DNA of 64,000 bases, from NCBI GenBank assembly GCA_018672315.1, contig CP076053.1, positions 1-64,000 of the forward strand, given 5' to 3'. Both the position numbers and the translations under genes were made by a program. Positions 8,069-16,599 of this stretch are shown here, piece after piece (within the stretch, counting starts at the first letter, position 1; each line of letters begins with the position of its first letter). The DNA is from Nocardioidaceae bacterium. GTDB taxonomy: Bacteria > Actinomycetota > Actinomycetes > Propionibacteriales > Nocardioidaceae. The notes under the pieces are model-generated. The model saw only the letters and a list, made by a program, of their open reading frames with translations, made no database searches and was not told where the DNA came from.

Positions 8069-9024
8069 GCGTGCTCCAGGCGGGCGCCCGGCTGCTCGGC
8101 GATGCGGGCTCCCCGCGCCCAGTCAGCGGCCGGCATGAGCTTCTTGCCCGGGGGCTTGACCTCGGTCAGCCGGATCGGGCCGGTGCCGGAGCCGACGTGC
8201 ACCGTCTTCTTGGTGACGTGCAGCTCGCCGGGCCCCAGCCGCAGCTGCTCGCCGGACGCACCGCGCACCGCGTCGTCCGGGACGACCGGGCCCAGGCCGA
8301 GCCGCTCGCCCTGCCACATCGTCCAGGCGCCGGGCGCGGGAGTGAAGGCACGGACTGCCCGGTCGATGCCGACGGCCGGGGCCGTCCAGTTCACCTGCGC
8401 GTCGGCGGTCTCGATCTTGGGGGCGTACGACAGACCGTCGGCGGGCTGCGGACGCGCCTCGATCTCGCCGGACTCCAGTCCGTCCAGCGTGGCGACCAGC
8501 AGCCCCGCGCCGCCCTCGGCGAGACGGGCGAGCAGGTCGGCGCTGGTGTCCCGGGGACGGATGCGCTCGGTCATGACACCGAAGACGGGGCCGGCGTCGA
8601 GCTGCTTGACGATGCGGAAGGTCGTCGCACCGGTCACCTCGTCGCCCGCCCAGATCGCGTGCTGCACCGGTGCCGCGCCCCGCCATGCCGGCAGGGCCGA
8701 GAAGTGGAGGTTGACCCAGCCGTGCGTCGGGATGTCCAGGGCCGACTGCGGGAGCAGGGCGCCGTACGCGATCGTCGGGCAGCAGTCCGGCTGCAGCGCC
8801 CGCAGCTCGGCCTGGAAGTCCGCATCACGCGGGTGCGCCGGCTTCAGCGCCGGGATGCCGAGCTCCTCGGCGCGCTGTGCGACCGGGCTGGCCACCATCG
8901 TCCGACCGCGGCCCGCGCGGGCATCGGGGCGGGTGACGACGGCGACGACATCGTGGTCGGAGGCCACGAGGGCCTCCAGGGACGGCAGCGCGACCTCGGG
9001 GGTGCCGGCGACGACGAGTCTCAC
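8065..9024 (-). CDS. fmt: Methionyl-tRNA formyltransferase
   Basis: The enzyme transfers the formyl group of 10-formyl-tetrahydrofolate to the initiator Met-tRNA. The 319-residue length is normal. The N-terminal domain starts [19 protein letters not shown]. The catalytic region reads [29 protein letters not shown] (Asn and His of the NxH motif) and is followed by [11 protein letters not shown], which holds the conserved aspartate. The C-terminal tRNA-binding domain begins near 205 ([24 protein letters not shown]). It lies 20 bp after def, the usual partner that later removes the formyl group. Confidence 0.96.
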   Translation of the reverse strand: MRLVVAGTPEVALPSLEALVASDHDVVAVVTRPDARAGRGRTMVASPVAQRAEELGIPALKPAHPRDADFQAELRALQPDCCPTIAYGALLPQSALDIPTHGWVNLHFSALPAWRGAAPVQHAIWAGDEVTGATTFRIVKQLDAGPVFGVMTERIRPRDTSADLLARLAEGGAGLLVATLDGLESGEIEARPQPADGLSYAPKIETADAQVNWTAPAVGIDRAVRAFTPAPGAWTMWQGERLGLGPVVPDDAVRGASGEQLRLGPGELHVTKKTVHVGSGTGPIRLTEVKPPGKKLMPAADWARGARIAEQPGARLEHA

Positions 9025-9043
9025 GAGCGTCTCCTGCGGGCGC

Positions 9044-9589
9044 TCAGAAGCCGAGGCCGTTGGTGGCGTGCGGGCTGATCTTGATCTGCGGTGTCGGCTC
9101 CCCGAACCACTCCGACTCTCGGATCAGCCGCATCGCCTCGCGCCGCGCCTCGCGGTCGAGACGGTCGATGAAGAGGATGCCGTCGAGGTGGTCGACCTCG
9201 TGCTGGATGGCGCGGGCAAGGAACTCCGACCCCTCGATCTCCACGGGCTCACCGTGCATCGACCACCCCTTCGCGACCACGCTCAGCGACCGCTTGCAGT
9301 CGAAGCGGAAGTCAGGGATCGACAGGCAGCCCTCGGGCCCGTCCTGCTCCTCCTCGGAGAGGTCCAGGGTCGGGTTCACCAGGTGACCCAGCTCGCCGTC
9401 GACGTGCCAGGTGAACACGCGCAGGCTGACCCCGAGCTGCGGCGCCGCGAGGCCGGAACCCGGCGCGTCGAGCATCGTGTCGGTCAGGTCGGCGACGAGG
9501 GTGCGCAGCTCCTTGTCGAAGTCGACGACCTCGGCTGCCTTCGTCTTCAGCACGGGGTCCCCGAGCAGGCGGATCGGCTGGACGGGCAC
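9044..9589 (-). CDS. def: Peptide deformylase
   Basis: This metalloenzyme removes N-formyl groups from nascent proteins. The product is 181 residues from the GTG at 9589, which has GAGGAG about 8 nt upstream; an in-frame start at 9694 would add a Pro/Arg-rich tail unlike the family and overlap priA. All three deformylase motifs are present: [17 protein letters not shown] (metal cysteine) and QHEVDHLDG (two metal histidines and the catalytic glutamate). Gene order priA-def-fmt is the conserved one. Confidence 0.95.
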   Translation of the reverse strand: MPVQPIRLLGDPVLKTKAAEVVDFDKELRTLVADLTDTMLDAPGSGLAAPQLGVSLRVFTWHVDGELGHLVNPTLDLSEEEQDGPEGCLSIPDFRFDCKRSLSVVAKGWSMHGEPVEIEGSEFLARAIQHEVDHLDGILFIDRLDREARREAMRLIRESEWFGEPTPQIKISPHATNGLGF

Positions 9590-9690
9590 GGGGCGGCTCC
9601 TCGGGTGTGGCACGGGGTCTGGCACGGGGTCTGTGGCACGGGTCGTGGCGCGGACGTTCTGACCGGGTCCGAGTCTACGGACGGCCGCGG

Positions 9691-11754
9691 TCACAGCAGC
9701 AGCGGAGGATCGACCTGGACGCGCACGACGGGCAGCTTGCGGGCCGAGCGTCGGGCCTGGGCCTCGCGCAGCACGTGGGAGAGCGCCGCGCCGTGCGTAC
9801 GCGGCACGCGTACGAGGGCGCGGACGGGAGCTTCCTCACCGCTGTGACCGGGAGGCCCGGCGACGTCGACCGGCACCGGGCCGAGGACCTCGGCGGCAGG
9901 CGGCAGACCGAGCGCCTCGACGGTCTCCGCGACGGCCTCGGCGCTTCCGGTGAGGCTGGCGGTGCGCGAGGCGGGGGGCAGGTGCGCGGAGCGTCGCTCG
10001 GCGACCTCGCGGGCCGCGAGACCCACGGGGTCCCAGCGCACCAGTGCCTGGAGGACGGGCTCGGCCGGGTCGCCGACCGCCAGCACCCGACCACCTGCGG
10101 AGGCGGGGCGGACGAGCGCGGCGGCGTTGACCCAGCGGCGGAAGGCCTCTTCGGCGACCCGCAGGTCGGCGCGCGCGAGGGCCAGGGACGTGTCGAGCAG
10201 CACCACGGCGGCGTACCCGCCGTCGGCGACGGGCTCCGCCCCCGGCGTGCACACCACGAGCGCCGGCGCCGCCGTGACCTCGCTCAGCACGTGGTCGCCT
10301 CCGCTGGTGCGGACCGACGTGCCGGGGAAGGACCGCCCCAGCTCCTCCACGGTGCGCTCCCGTCCCCTGACCGGTGCACGCAACCGCGCACTGCCGCACT
10401 CGGGGCACCGCCACCCGACGTCCTCGTGCCCGCACCACCGGCACACGGGTGCCGCGTCGGGGCCCGGGAGGCGTACGGGGCCGGTGCACCGGCTGCACCG
10501 GGCCGGCGTCCGACACTCGGCGCAGGCCAGGGCCGAGACGTAGCCACCGCGCGGCACCTGCACCAGCACCGGTCCGTCGGCGAGCGCGCGCTTGATGCCC
10601 TGGTGCACGGCGCCGGGGATGCGCGCGACCGGCGCGTGCACGTCGCGCACCGTCGCGGTCGCCGACGGGTCGCCGCCCACGACCTCGACCTGCACCCGGT
10701 CCCGCAGCACTGCACGGTCGGCCGTGAGGTGGCGCGCCCAGCCCGACTCCACCAGTAGGTGGGCCTCGGCGCTCTGGGCGTACGCCCCGACGACGGCCGC
10801 CGCGCCGGAGGCGGACGCGCGCAGCAGCAGCACCTCACGGGTGTGAGGGTAGGGCGCGCGGGGCTCGTGGTGGAGGTCGTCGCCGTCGTCCCAGATCGCG
10901 ACGAGGCCGAGGTCGTGCACCGGTGCGTACGCCGCGGAGCGGGTGCCGATCGCGATCCGCGCCTCGCCGCGGCTGCAGGACAGGAACGCGCCGTAGCGCT
11001 TCGCGGGGCCGCCGTCGGCGGTGAGCACGGCGTGCACGCCCTTGCCGAGCAGTGCGGTCAGGGCGGCGTCGAGACGCTCGAGGTCCTTGGTGTCGGGCAC
11101 ACAGGCGATGGCCCCGCGCCCCGACGCGGCAGTCGCGGCGAGCAGCTCCGCGAGCCGGTCGGGCCAGGACTCCCCCGGCGGGCACGTCCACACCGCTCGC
11201 GGACTCGCACCGTCCGCCAGCGCCGTCAGCAACCCGGCGGCCCGGGAGCCGTGGCCATCGGCCCACCGCTCGGACGCGCGCGCGACCAGCTCGGAGGTCG
11301 GTGACGCGGGCGGCTCCCGGCGTACGCGCCTCTCGGTGGTCGCGTGCCGCGGCGGCACGGCCAGCCGCAGCACGTCGGCGCGGGACCCGGCGAAGCGCTC
11401 GGCCACCAGCCCGAGCAGGTCGGCGACGTCGGGGCGCAGCACGGCCTCGGAGCCGGCCACGCGACGCAGCGGGGTCAGGGTGCCGACGTGGTCGGTGGTC
11501 TCGGCGCGCTCGAGGACGAAGCCCTCGACCTCCTGGCCCGCGAAACGTACGCGCACTCGGGCGCCGGGCACGGCCGCCTCGTGCTGGTCGGCGGTGACGA
11601 GGTAGTCGAAGGTGCGGTCGAGGTGCAGCAGACCGACGGCGGCGAGCACCCGCGCCACGGGTCGCTCGGGAGCCGCGACGACGTCCGCGGGCGCGATGAC
11701 CGCAGCCCGCGGCGGGGCGGCCATGCCCGGCAGCGCGGGCTCGTCGTCAATCAC
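9691..11754 (-). CDS. priA: Primosomal protein N' (PriA-like), helicase motifs degenerate
   Basis: In most bacteria PriA restarts stalled replication forks and is a 3'-5' DNA helicase. This 687-residue protein keeps the N-terminal DNA-binding domain (HLDRTFDYLVTADQHEAAVPGARVRVRF) and the zinc-binding cysteine clusters (CAECRTPARCSRC, CRWCG, CPECGS). The Walker A loop GxTGSGKT is missing; CPPGESWPDRLAELL stands at that place, and the DEEH Walker B is replaced by IWDDGDD. Loss of helicase motifs is a known trait of actinobacterial 'probable primosomal protein N''. The start (MIDDEPALPGMAAP) is the first in frame, with a repeat-rich gap upstream. Confidence 0.92.
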   Translation of the reverse strand: MIDDEPALPGMAAPPRAAVIAPADVVAAPERPVARVLAAVGLLHLDRTFDYLVTADQHEAAVPGARVRVRFAGQEVEGFVLERAETTDHVGTLTPLRRVAGSEAVLRPDVADLLGLVAERFAGSRADVLRLAVPPRHATTERRVRREPPASPTSELVARASERWADGHGSRAAGLLTALADGASPRAVWTCPPGESWPDRLAELLAATAASGRGAIACVPDTKDLERLDAALTALLGKGVHAVLTADGGPAKRYGAFLSCSRGEARIAIGTRSAAYAPVHDLGLVAIWDDGDDLHHEPRAPYPHTREVLLLRASASGAAAVVGAYAQSAEAHLLVESGWARHLTADRAVLRDRVQVEVVGGDPSATATVRDVHAPVARIPGAVHQGIKRALADGPVLVQVPRGGYVSALACAECRTPARCSRCTGPVRLPGPDAAPVCRWCGHEDVGWRCPECGSARLRAPVRGRERTVEELGRSFPGTSVRTSGGDHVLSEVTAAPALVVCTPGAEPVADGGYAAVVLLDTSLALARADLRVAEEAFRRWVNAAALVRPASAGGRVLAVGDPAEPVLQALVRWDPVGLAAREVAERRSAHLPPASRTASLTGSAEAVAETVEALGLPPAAEVLGPVPVDVAGPPGHSGEEAPVRALVRVPRTHGAALSHVLREAQARRSARKLPVVRVQVDPPLLL

Positions 11755-11820
11755 GGCACGAGCCTGTCACCGAGCCCCGACAGTCACGGCCCCGGCCGAC
11801 GCTGCTGTGGACGGTCAGCG

Positions 11821-11859
11821 GGTCTCGCGGCTCGCCTATCGGCTCACTCCTCGACCACC
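11821..11859. repeat. Member of the dispersed GGTYTCG...CCTCRACCACC repeat family
   Basis: The 39-bp stretch starts ggtctcgcgg and ends ctcctcgaccacc. It matches, at both ends and in the ggctc core, the repeat found at 59649-59685 (ggtttcgaga...ctcctcaaccacc). Three loci in this window carry this family. Here its inner part has been amplified in tandem. Confidence 0.6.
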
Positions 11860-11932
11860 GACGGCTCGCCTATCGGCTCACTCCTCGACCACCGACGGCT
11901 CGCCTATCGGCTCACTCCTCGACCACCGAGGA
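11831..11932. repeat. 34-bp tandem repeat, three contiguous copies
   Basis: Copies start at 11831, 11865 and 11899, each beginning ctcgcctatcggctcactcc and ending gaccaccga(cgg). They are back to back without spacers, so this is not a CRISPR array. They lie in the 351-bp gap between metK and priA. Confidence 0.9.
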
Positions 11933-11946
11933 TCGTCCGCGGGGTC

Positions 11947-12028
11947 CCTTCTCGCAAGGAGAGAGCACGCACGCTCTATGCGAGGCGAAGCCGAGCGAGA
12001 GCGTGCGCGCGCAGCGACGGCGAGAAGG
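11947..12028. repeat. Nested long stem-loop in the metK-priA gap
   Basis: Outer arms ccttctcgc (11947-11955) and gcgagaagg (12020-12028) pair perfectly. Inside them gcacgctct and agagcgtgc form a second 9-bp stem, with a small GGC-GAA-GCC core. The whole 82-nt unit could fold as one rod-like RNA or DNA cruciform. No coding potential was seen. Confidence 0.65.
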
Positions 12029-12030
12029 TG

Positions 12031-12107
12031 ACAGGCCCCGCGGACACGCGGCCGGAGGGCGCCATCGTCACAGCCCCGCGGACACGCGGCCGGAGGCCGC
12101 CATCGTC
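12031..12107 (-). terminator. Tandemly duplicated hairpin unit at the metK 3' end
   Basis: Two 38-39 bp copies (12031-12069 and 12070-12107) are nearly identical. On the minus strand each reads GGGCTGTGACGATGGCG and then CCTCCGGCCGCG, the nearest copy folding as GCGGCC-tcc-GGCCGC. The first copy includes the metK stop codon, so the duplication copied the gene end together with a terminator-like hairpin. There is no U-tract. Confidence 0.6.
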
Positions 12108-13320
12108 ACAGCCCGGCGGCCACCCTCAGCGCCTCGGCCCGGTCGGTCTTCTCCCAGGTGAAGTCGGGCAGCTCGCGGCCGAAGTGCCCGTACGCGGAGG
12201 TCTGCGCGTAGATCGGCCGCAGCAGGTCCAGGTCGCGGATGATCGCGGCGGGGCGTAGGTCGAAGACCTCGAGCACCGCGGTGCGAATCGTCTCGACGTC
12301 GACCTTCTCGGTGCCGAAGGTGTCGATGTAGAAGCCGACCGGCGAGGCCTTGCCGATGGCGTACGCGACCTGCACCTCGCAGCGGTCGGCGAGGCCGGCG
12401 GCGACGACGTTCTTGGCGACCCAGCGCATGGCGTACGCCGCGGACCGGTCGACCTTCGAGGGGTCCTTGCCGGAGAAGGCGCCGCCGCCGTGGCGGGCCA
12501 TGCCGCCGTAGGTGTCGACGATGATCTTGCGGCCGGTGAGGCCGGCGTCGCCCATGGGGCCGCCGACGACGAACTTGCCGGTCGGGTTGACCAGCAGGCG
12601 GTAGTCGTCGTGCGGGATGTCGAAGGAGTCGAGCACAGGGTCGATGACGTGCTTCTTGATGTCGGGCTGCAGCGTCTTCTCGAGGTCGATGCCGTCGGCG
12701 TGCTGGGTGGAGAGCACGACGGTGTCGACACGGATCGGCTTGTGGTCGTCGTACTCGATGGTGACCTGGGTCTTGCCGTCGGGCCGCAGGTAGGACAGCG
12801 AGCCGTCCTTGCGCACCGCGGTGAGTCGCTCGGAGAGCCGCTGTGCCATCGCGATCGGCAGCGGCATCAGCTCGGGGGTGTCGGAGCAGGCGTAGCCGAA
12901 CATCAGTCCCTGGTCGCCGGCGCCCTGCTTGTCGAGCTCGTCGACCGAGGAGCCGACGCGGGCCTCGTGACCGTCGTCGACGCCCTGGGCGATGTCGGCG
13001 GACTGTCCGCCGATCGCGACCTGCACGCCGCAGGAGGCGCCGTCGAAGCCCTTCTCCGAGGAGTCGTAGCCGATCTCGAGGATGCGGTCGCGCACGAGCT
13101 GGGCGACCGGCGCGTACGCGGTCGTACGCACCTCGCCGGCCACGACGACGAGACCGGTGGTCAGCAGCGTCTCGACGGCGACGCGGAGGTCGGCCTTGTT
13201 GGGGTCGTTGGCCATCAGGTGGTCGAGCACGGCGTCGCTGATGGAATCGGCGATCTTGTCGGGGTGGCCCTCGGTCACCGACTCGGAGGTGAAGAGCCGG
13301 CCGTCGAACTGAGCAGTCAT
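12106..13320 (-). CDS. metK: S-adenosylmethionine synthetase
   Basis: The enzyme makes S-adenosylmethionine from methionine and ATP. It is 404 residues from the ATG at 13320 ([20 protein letters not shown]). Visible motifs are the methionine/ATP-binding [16 protein letters not shown], the hexapeptide GAGDQG, and the P-loop-like [22 protein letters not shown] lies 7 nt before the ATG, the geometry of a leaderless promoter; a GTG nine bases further up is less likely. No SAM riboswitch was found in the 75-bp gap to coaBC. Downstream the stop codon lies inside a tandem hairpin duplication. Confidence 0.97.
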   Translation of the reverse strand: MTAQFDGRLFTSESVTEGHPDKIADSISDAVLDHLMANDPNKADLRVAVETLLTTGLVVVAGEVRTTAYAPVAQLVRDRILEIGYDSSEKGFDGASCGVQVAIGGQSADIAQGVDDGHEARVGSSVDELDKQGAGDQGLMFGYACSDTPELMPLPIAMAQRLSERLTAVRKDGSLSYLRPDGKTQVTIEYDDHKPIRVDTVVLSTQHADGIDLEKTLQPDIKKHVIDPVLDSFDIPHDDYRLLVNPTGKFVVGGPMGDAGLTGRKIIVDTYGGMARHGGGAFSGKDPSKVDRSAAYAMRWVAKNVVAAGLADRCEVQVAYAIGKASPVGFYIDTFGTEKVDVETIRTAVLEVFDLRPAAIIRDLDLLRPIYAQTSAYGHFGRELPDFTWEKTDRAEALRVAAGL

Positions 13321-13395
13321 GCGCGCCACCCTAGCCAGGCCGTCTCACGCCTCGACTGGTGAGTCCGGCCCGTGGGACGCCTGAGGGGTGCTCCC

Positions 13396-14637
13396 TCAGC
13401 GCAGGCGGGAGGCCACGAGGTCCCAGACGACGTGGGAGAGGGCCGCCTTGGAGCCCTCGGGCACCTTGACGGTGGCGCCCTCGGCGGCGAGCACGGTCGC
13501 GGTGGTGTGCTCGGCGCCGAACACCGCTCCCCCGCCGACGTCGTTGACGACGAGCAGGTCGCAGCCCTTGCGTGCCAGCTTGGATCGGGCGTGGGTCAGC
13601 ACGTCCGCGGACTCGTCCCCGGTCTCCGCGGCGAAGCCCACGAGCACCTGCCCGTCGCGGCCGGGGTCCTCGGCGCGGTCGCGGACGAGTCCGGCGAGCA
13701 CGTCGGGATTCTCCTCCAGCTCGACCGGGGCCACGGAGCCGTCAGGGTTCTTCTTGATCTTGTGCTCGGCCGTTGCGAGCGGCCGGAAGTCGGCCGGCGC
13801 GGCGGCCATGACCACGGCGTCGGCCGTCGCCGCGTGGGCCCTCACGACCGCGTCGAGCTCGGCGGTCGTGCCGACCGTGACGACGTCGGCGCCCGCGGGG
13901 TCGGGCAGCTCCACGTGGGCCGCCACCAGGGTGACCCGCGCGCCGCGCGCGACGGCGGCACGAGCGAGCGCGTACCCCTGTCGGCCCGAGGACCGGTTGC
14001 CCAGGAAACGCACCGGGTCCAACGGCTCGCGGGTGCCGCCTGCGGAGACGACGACGTGGCGTCCCTCCAGGTCATGTCCGCGGCCCTCCATCGACCCGCG
14101 GGCCAACGCCTCGCGCGCGGCCTCGAAGATCTCGACGGGGTCGGGCAGCCGTCCCTTGCCGGTGTCGGTGCCGGTGAGTCGTCCGGAGGCGGGCTCCAGC
14201 ACGAGCACGCCGCGCGCACGCAGCGTCGCGACGTTCGCGACCGTGGCGGGGTGCTCCCACATCTCGGTGTGCATCGCGGGGGCGAGCACGACGGGGCACC
14301 GCGCGGTCAGCAGCGTGTTCGTCAGCAGGTCGTCGGCCAGCCCGTGGGCCGCCTTCGCAAGCAGATCCGTGGTGCACGGGGCGACGACGACGAGGTCGGC
14401 CTGCTTGCCGAGGCGTACGTGCGGCACCTCGTGCACCCGCTCCCACACCGAGGAGGTCACCGGGTTGCCCGAGAGCGCCGCCCAGGTCGGCTCGCCGACG
14501 AACTCGAGCGCGGCGGCCGTCGGCACCACGTCGACGTGGTGGCCGGACTCGGTGAGCTGACGCAGCAGCTCACAGGCCTTGTACGCAGCGATGCCGCCTC
14601 CCACGCCGAGGACGACGCGGGGGCGGCTGCTGGTCAT
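13396..14637 (-). CDS. coaBC: Bifunctional phosphopantothenoylcysteine decarboxylase / phosphopantothenate-cysteine ligase
   Basis: It catalyses two successive steps of coenzyme A synthesis. The 413-residue protein has an N-terminal flavin-dependent decarboxylase domain (VVLGVGGGIAAYKACELLRQL; the His of VHEVPHVRLG; the APAMHTEMW motif) and a C-terminal CTP-dependent ligase domain starting near 195 (GRHVVVSAGGTREPLDPVRFLGNRSSGRQG). It ends with AHKI-like EHKIKKN and the KGCDLLVVNDV segment. Fourteen base pairs separate it from rpoZ, so the two are likely co-transcribed. Confidence 0.96.
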   Translation of the reverse strand: MTSSRPRVVLGVGGGIAAYKACELLRQLTESGHHVDVVPTAAALEFVGEPTWAALSGNPVTSSVWERVHEVPHVRLGKQADLVVVAPCTTDLLAKAAHGLADDLLTNTLLTARCPVVLAPAMHTEMWEHPATVANVATLRARGVLVLEPASGRLTGTDTGKGRLPDPVEIFEAAREALARGSMEGRGHDLEGRHVVVSAGGTREPLDPVRFLGNRSSGRQGYALARAAVARGARVTLVAAHVELPDPAGADVVTVGTTAELDAVVRAHAATADAVVMAAAPADFRPLATAEHKIKKNPDGSVAPVELEENPDVLAGLVRDRAEDPGRDGQVLVGFAAETGDESADVLTHARSKLARKGCDLLVVNDVGGGAVFGAEHTTATVLAAEGATVKVPEGSKAALSHVVWDLVASRLR

Positions 14638-14651
14638 GGCGGGTGCGGCGC

Positions 14652-14987
14652 TCAGTACTCGGACGCGGCGTCGACGAACGACGCGGCGGCCTGGGCACGA
14701 GCGGCGGCCTCGGCGGCCTCGACCTCGGGGTCGACCGGCTCGCAGGTGAGGAGGTCCTCGTTGATCTCGCGCAGGGCGATCGAGAGCGGCTTCTCCTGCA
14801 CGTGGGTGTCGACCAGGGGGCCGACGTGCTCGAGGAGGCCCTCGCCGATCTGGGAGTAGTACGCGTTGATCTGGCGCGCACGCTTGGAGCTGTAGAGCAC
14901 CAGCTGGTACTTGCTGTCGGTCTTGGTCAGCAGGTCGTCGATGGGCGGGTTGGTGATGCCTTCGGGCCTCGGCAGGGTGCCAGTCAC
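14652..14987 (-). CDS. rpoZ: DNA-directed RNA polymerase omega subunit
   Basis: This small subunit helps assemble RNA polymerase and carries part of the ppGpp response in many bacteria. From the GTG at 14987 it is 111 residues, starting (M)[19 protein letters not shown], with GAGGCG about 6 nt upstream; a GTG at 15002 is in frame but less well placed. The actinobacterial omega signature [35 protein letters not shown] is followed by [11 protein letters not shown]. The C-terminal 25 residues are Ala/Glu-rich. Its place between gmk and coaBC is conserved. Confidence 0.95.
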   Translation of the reverse strand: MTGTLPRPEGITNPPIDDLLTKTDSKYQLVLYSSKRARQINAYYSQIGEGLLEHVGPLVDTHVQEKPLSIALREINEDLLTCEPVDPEVEAAEAAARAQAAASFVDAASEY

Positions 14988-15063
14988 GCGGATGCGCCTC
15001 ACTTGCGTGTCGGGGGCGTGGGGGCCTGCGAGGGGCTGGTGCCGTGATCGATCACGGTGGAGC

Positions 15064-15666
15064 TCAGCTCGCGGCGCCTGAACGGAGCAAGGCTACCAAC
15101 TCCTCGCTCGCAGCGTGAATCTCCTCGTTGACGACCGTCACGTCGAACTCCGACTCCGCCGCCAGCTCTGTGCGCGCCGTACGCAGCCGCCGCTCGCGTT
15201 CCTCGGCGTCCTCGGTGCCGCGTCCGACCAGACGGTCCACGAGCTCCTCCCACGAGGGTGGCGAGAGGAATACGAACAGCGCCTCGGGCATCGCCTCACG
15301 CACCTGCCGTGCGCCCTGCAGGTCGATCTCCAGCAGCGCGAGCCGCCCCTCCGCGAGGGCCTGGTCGACCGGTCCGCGCGGGGTGCCGTACCGGTGACGG
15401 CCGTGCACCACCGCCCACTCCAGCATCTGCCCGGTCTCCACGAGCTCGTCGAAGCGCTGCTCGGAGACGAAGTGGTAGTGCACCCCGTCGGTCTCCCCTG
15501 GACGCGGCGCCCGGGTCGTCGCCGACACCGACACCCACACCTCGGGGTGCGTACGCCGCACCTCGGCACAGACGCTGCCCTTGCCGACAGCCGTCGGACC
15601 GGCCAGCACGGTCAGCCTGCTGCGGGCGGGCCGATCCGCGGGGGCCGGGCTCGCCGTGTCAGCCAC
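15064..15666 (-). CDS. gmk: Guanylate kinase
   Basis: It phosphorylates GMP to GDP. The product is 200 residues from the GTG at 15666, which overlaps the mihF stop by 8 nt (GGTGGCTGA), the same junction as at rsmB. After a short Ala/Pro-rich lead comes the P-loop [12 protein letters not shown], then the GMP-binding [21 protein letters not shown] and the [13 protein letters not shown] region. In the P-loop, PTAVGKGS carries Ala in place of the more usual Ser-Gly, a common actinobacterial variant. Confidence 0.95.
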   Translation of the reverse strand: MADTASPAPADRPARSRLTVLAGPTAVGKGSVCAEVRRTHPEVWVSVSATTRAPRPGETDGVHYHFVSEQRFDELVETGQMLEWAVVHGRHRYGTPRGPVDQALAEGRLALLEIDLQGARQVREAMPEALFVFLSPPSWEELVDRLVGRGTEDAEERERRLRTARTELAAESEFDVTVVNEEIHAASEELVALLRSGAAS

Positions 15667-15979
15667 CGTGGGCGAACTCGGCCTCCAGCGCGGCCACCTG
15701 CTTGGCACCCAGACCCCGCACCCGGCGGTTCTCGGAGATGCCGAGGCGCTCCATGGTCTGTGCCGCGCGCACCTTGCCGAGTCCCGGCATCGACTGCAGC
15801 AGCTCGCTGACGCGCATCTTGCCGATCACCTCGTTGGTCGTGCCCTCGCGCAGCACCTCCGAGATCGTGGCGTCGGAGTGCTTGAGCCTGTTCTTCACCT
15901 CGGCGCGCTCCTTGCGCGACGCGGCCGCCTTCTCCAGCGCCGCCTGGCGCTGCTCGGGGGTGAGCGGGGGCAGGGCCAC
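15659..15979 (-). CDS. mihF: Integration host factor, actinobacterial type
   Basis: This is a small nucleoid protein (106 aa) specific to actinobacteria, related to mycobacterial mIHF and Streptomyces sIHF. It binds DNA through a helix-two turns-helix fold and is unrelated in sequence to E. coli IHF. It starts [33 protein letters not shown]. The DNA-binding part is visible as [35 protein letters not shown]. It precedes gmk with overlapping stop and start, a conserved pairing. Confidence 0.95.
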   Translation of the reverse strand: MALPPLTPEQRQAALEKAAASRKERAEVKNRLKHSDATISEVLREGTTNEVIGKMRVSELLQSMPGLGKVRAAQTMERLGISENRRVRGLGAKQVAALEAEFAHGG

Positions 15980-16086
15980 GGGTCGACTCCTCGGTGCTCG
16001 AGACCTCGGCCTGCGATGGTCAGACCGGGTGAAGGGCTCAACTTAGCGATGCCTCACCTGTGCACGCAACGGCGGTGCCACGGCCT

Positions 16087-16599
16087 TCACGCTCCCAGAG
16101 AGACCCCGCAGACCTGGGTGCCGTAGTCCTCGATGCCCGCCGAGGCCTCGATGACCTGAGGTGCCGCCAGCCTGGCGGCGGCCTGCTGCACGGCGTCGCG
16201 CTCCTCCGGCGGCAGCGCCTCGATGGCCTCGGCGGCGCCCGGTCCGGTCTCGACGTCGGCGGCGCGCACGGAGTCCCGGAAGGTGCGCAGCGCGTTCAGC
16301 ACGACAGTCCACTCGTCGACGAGCTCCGGCGGGGCCTCGGCCGATACCTCCTCGAGCACGGGCAGGGAGGCCAGTGCCGAGGCGGCCGGCGAGGACCCGG
16401 CCTGCCGTCCGAGCGACTCGATGCGGGGCGCGGCCTCGCCGAGCGCGTCGCAGTAGCGCTCCTCCTCGCTCGCGCACGAGGCCAGCAGCATCGGCGCCAG
16501 GAGCGCCCCCGCGAGCAGCGCGCGACGCCGGTGCTCCCGGCGGTGTGCCCGGCGGTGCTCCCGGCGGTGTGCCCGGCGGTGTGCACGGGGCACCGTCAC
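16087..16599 (-). CDS. Putative lipoprotein with repetitive basic N-terminus
   Basis: I do not recognise a function. The 170-residue product starts with a highly basic repeat (RAHRREHRR, twice), then a hydrophobic stretch ALLAGALLAPMLLASC that ends in a lipobox cysteine, then a Glu/Ala-rich soluble domain with two cysteines (YCDALG near 49 and QVCGVS at the end). It is probably exported and lipid-anchored. The GTG at 16599 overlaps the pyrF stop (GTGA); another GTG two codons later has the better-spaced GGGGGAG. The basic repeat is coded by an imperfect 12-bp tandem repeat. Confidence 0.75.
   Translation of the reverse strand: MTVPRAHRRAHRREHRRAHRREHRRRALLAGALLAPMLLASCASEEERYCDALGEAAPRIESLGRQAGSSPAASALASLPVLEEVSAEAPPELVDEWTVVLNALRTFRDSVRAADVETGPGAAEAIEALPPEERDAVQQAAARLAAPQVIEASAGIEDYGTQVCGVSLGA
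16527..16587. repeat. Imperfect 12-bp tandem repeat coding the basic N-terminus
   Basis: Units of the form cggcggtgctcc / cggcggtgtgcc follow one another about five times, encoding the Arg-Ala/Glu-His-Arg repeat before the lipoprotein signal. Confidence 0.7.

Noticed and set aside
11831-11932. CRISPR array
   Set aside because: The three 34-bp units are contiguous with no spacers and no cas genes are present.
13321-13395. SAM riboswitch upstream of metK
   Set aside because: The gap is only 75 bp, has no SAM-aptamer motif, and metK appears leaderless.
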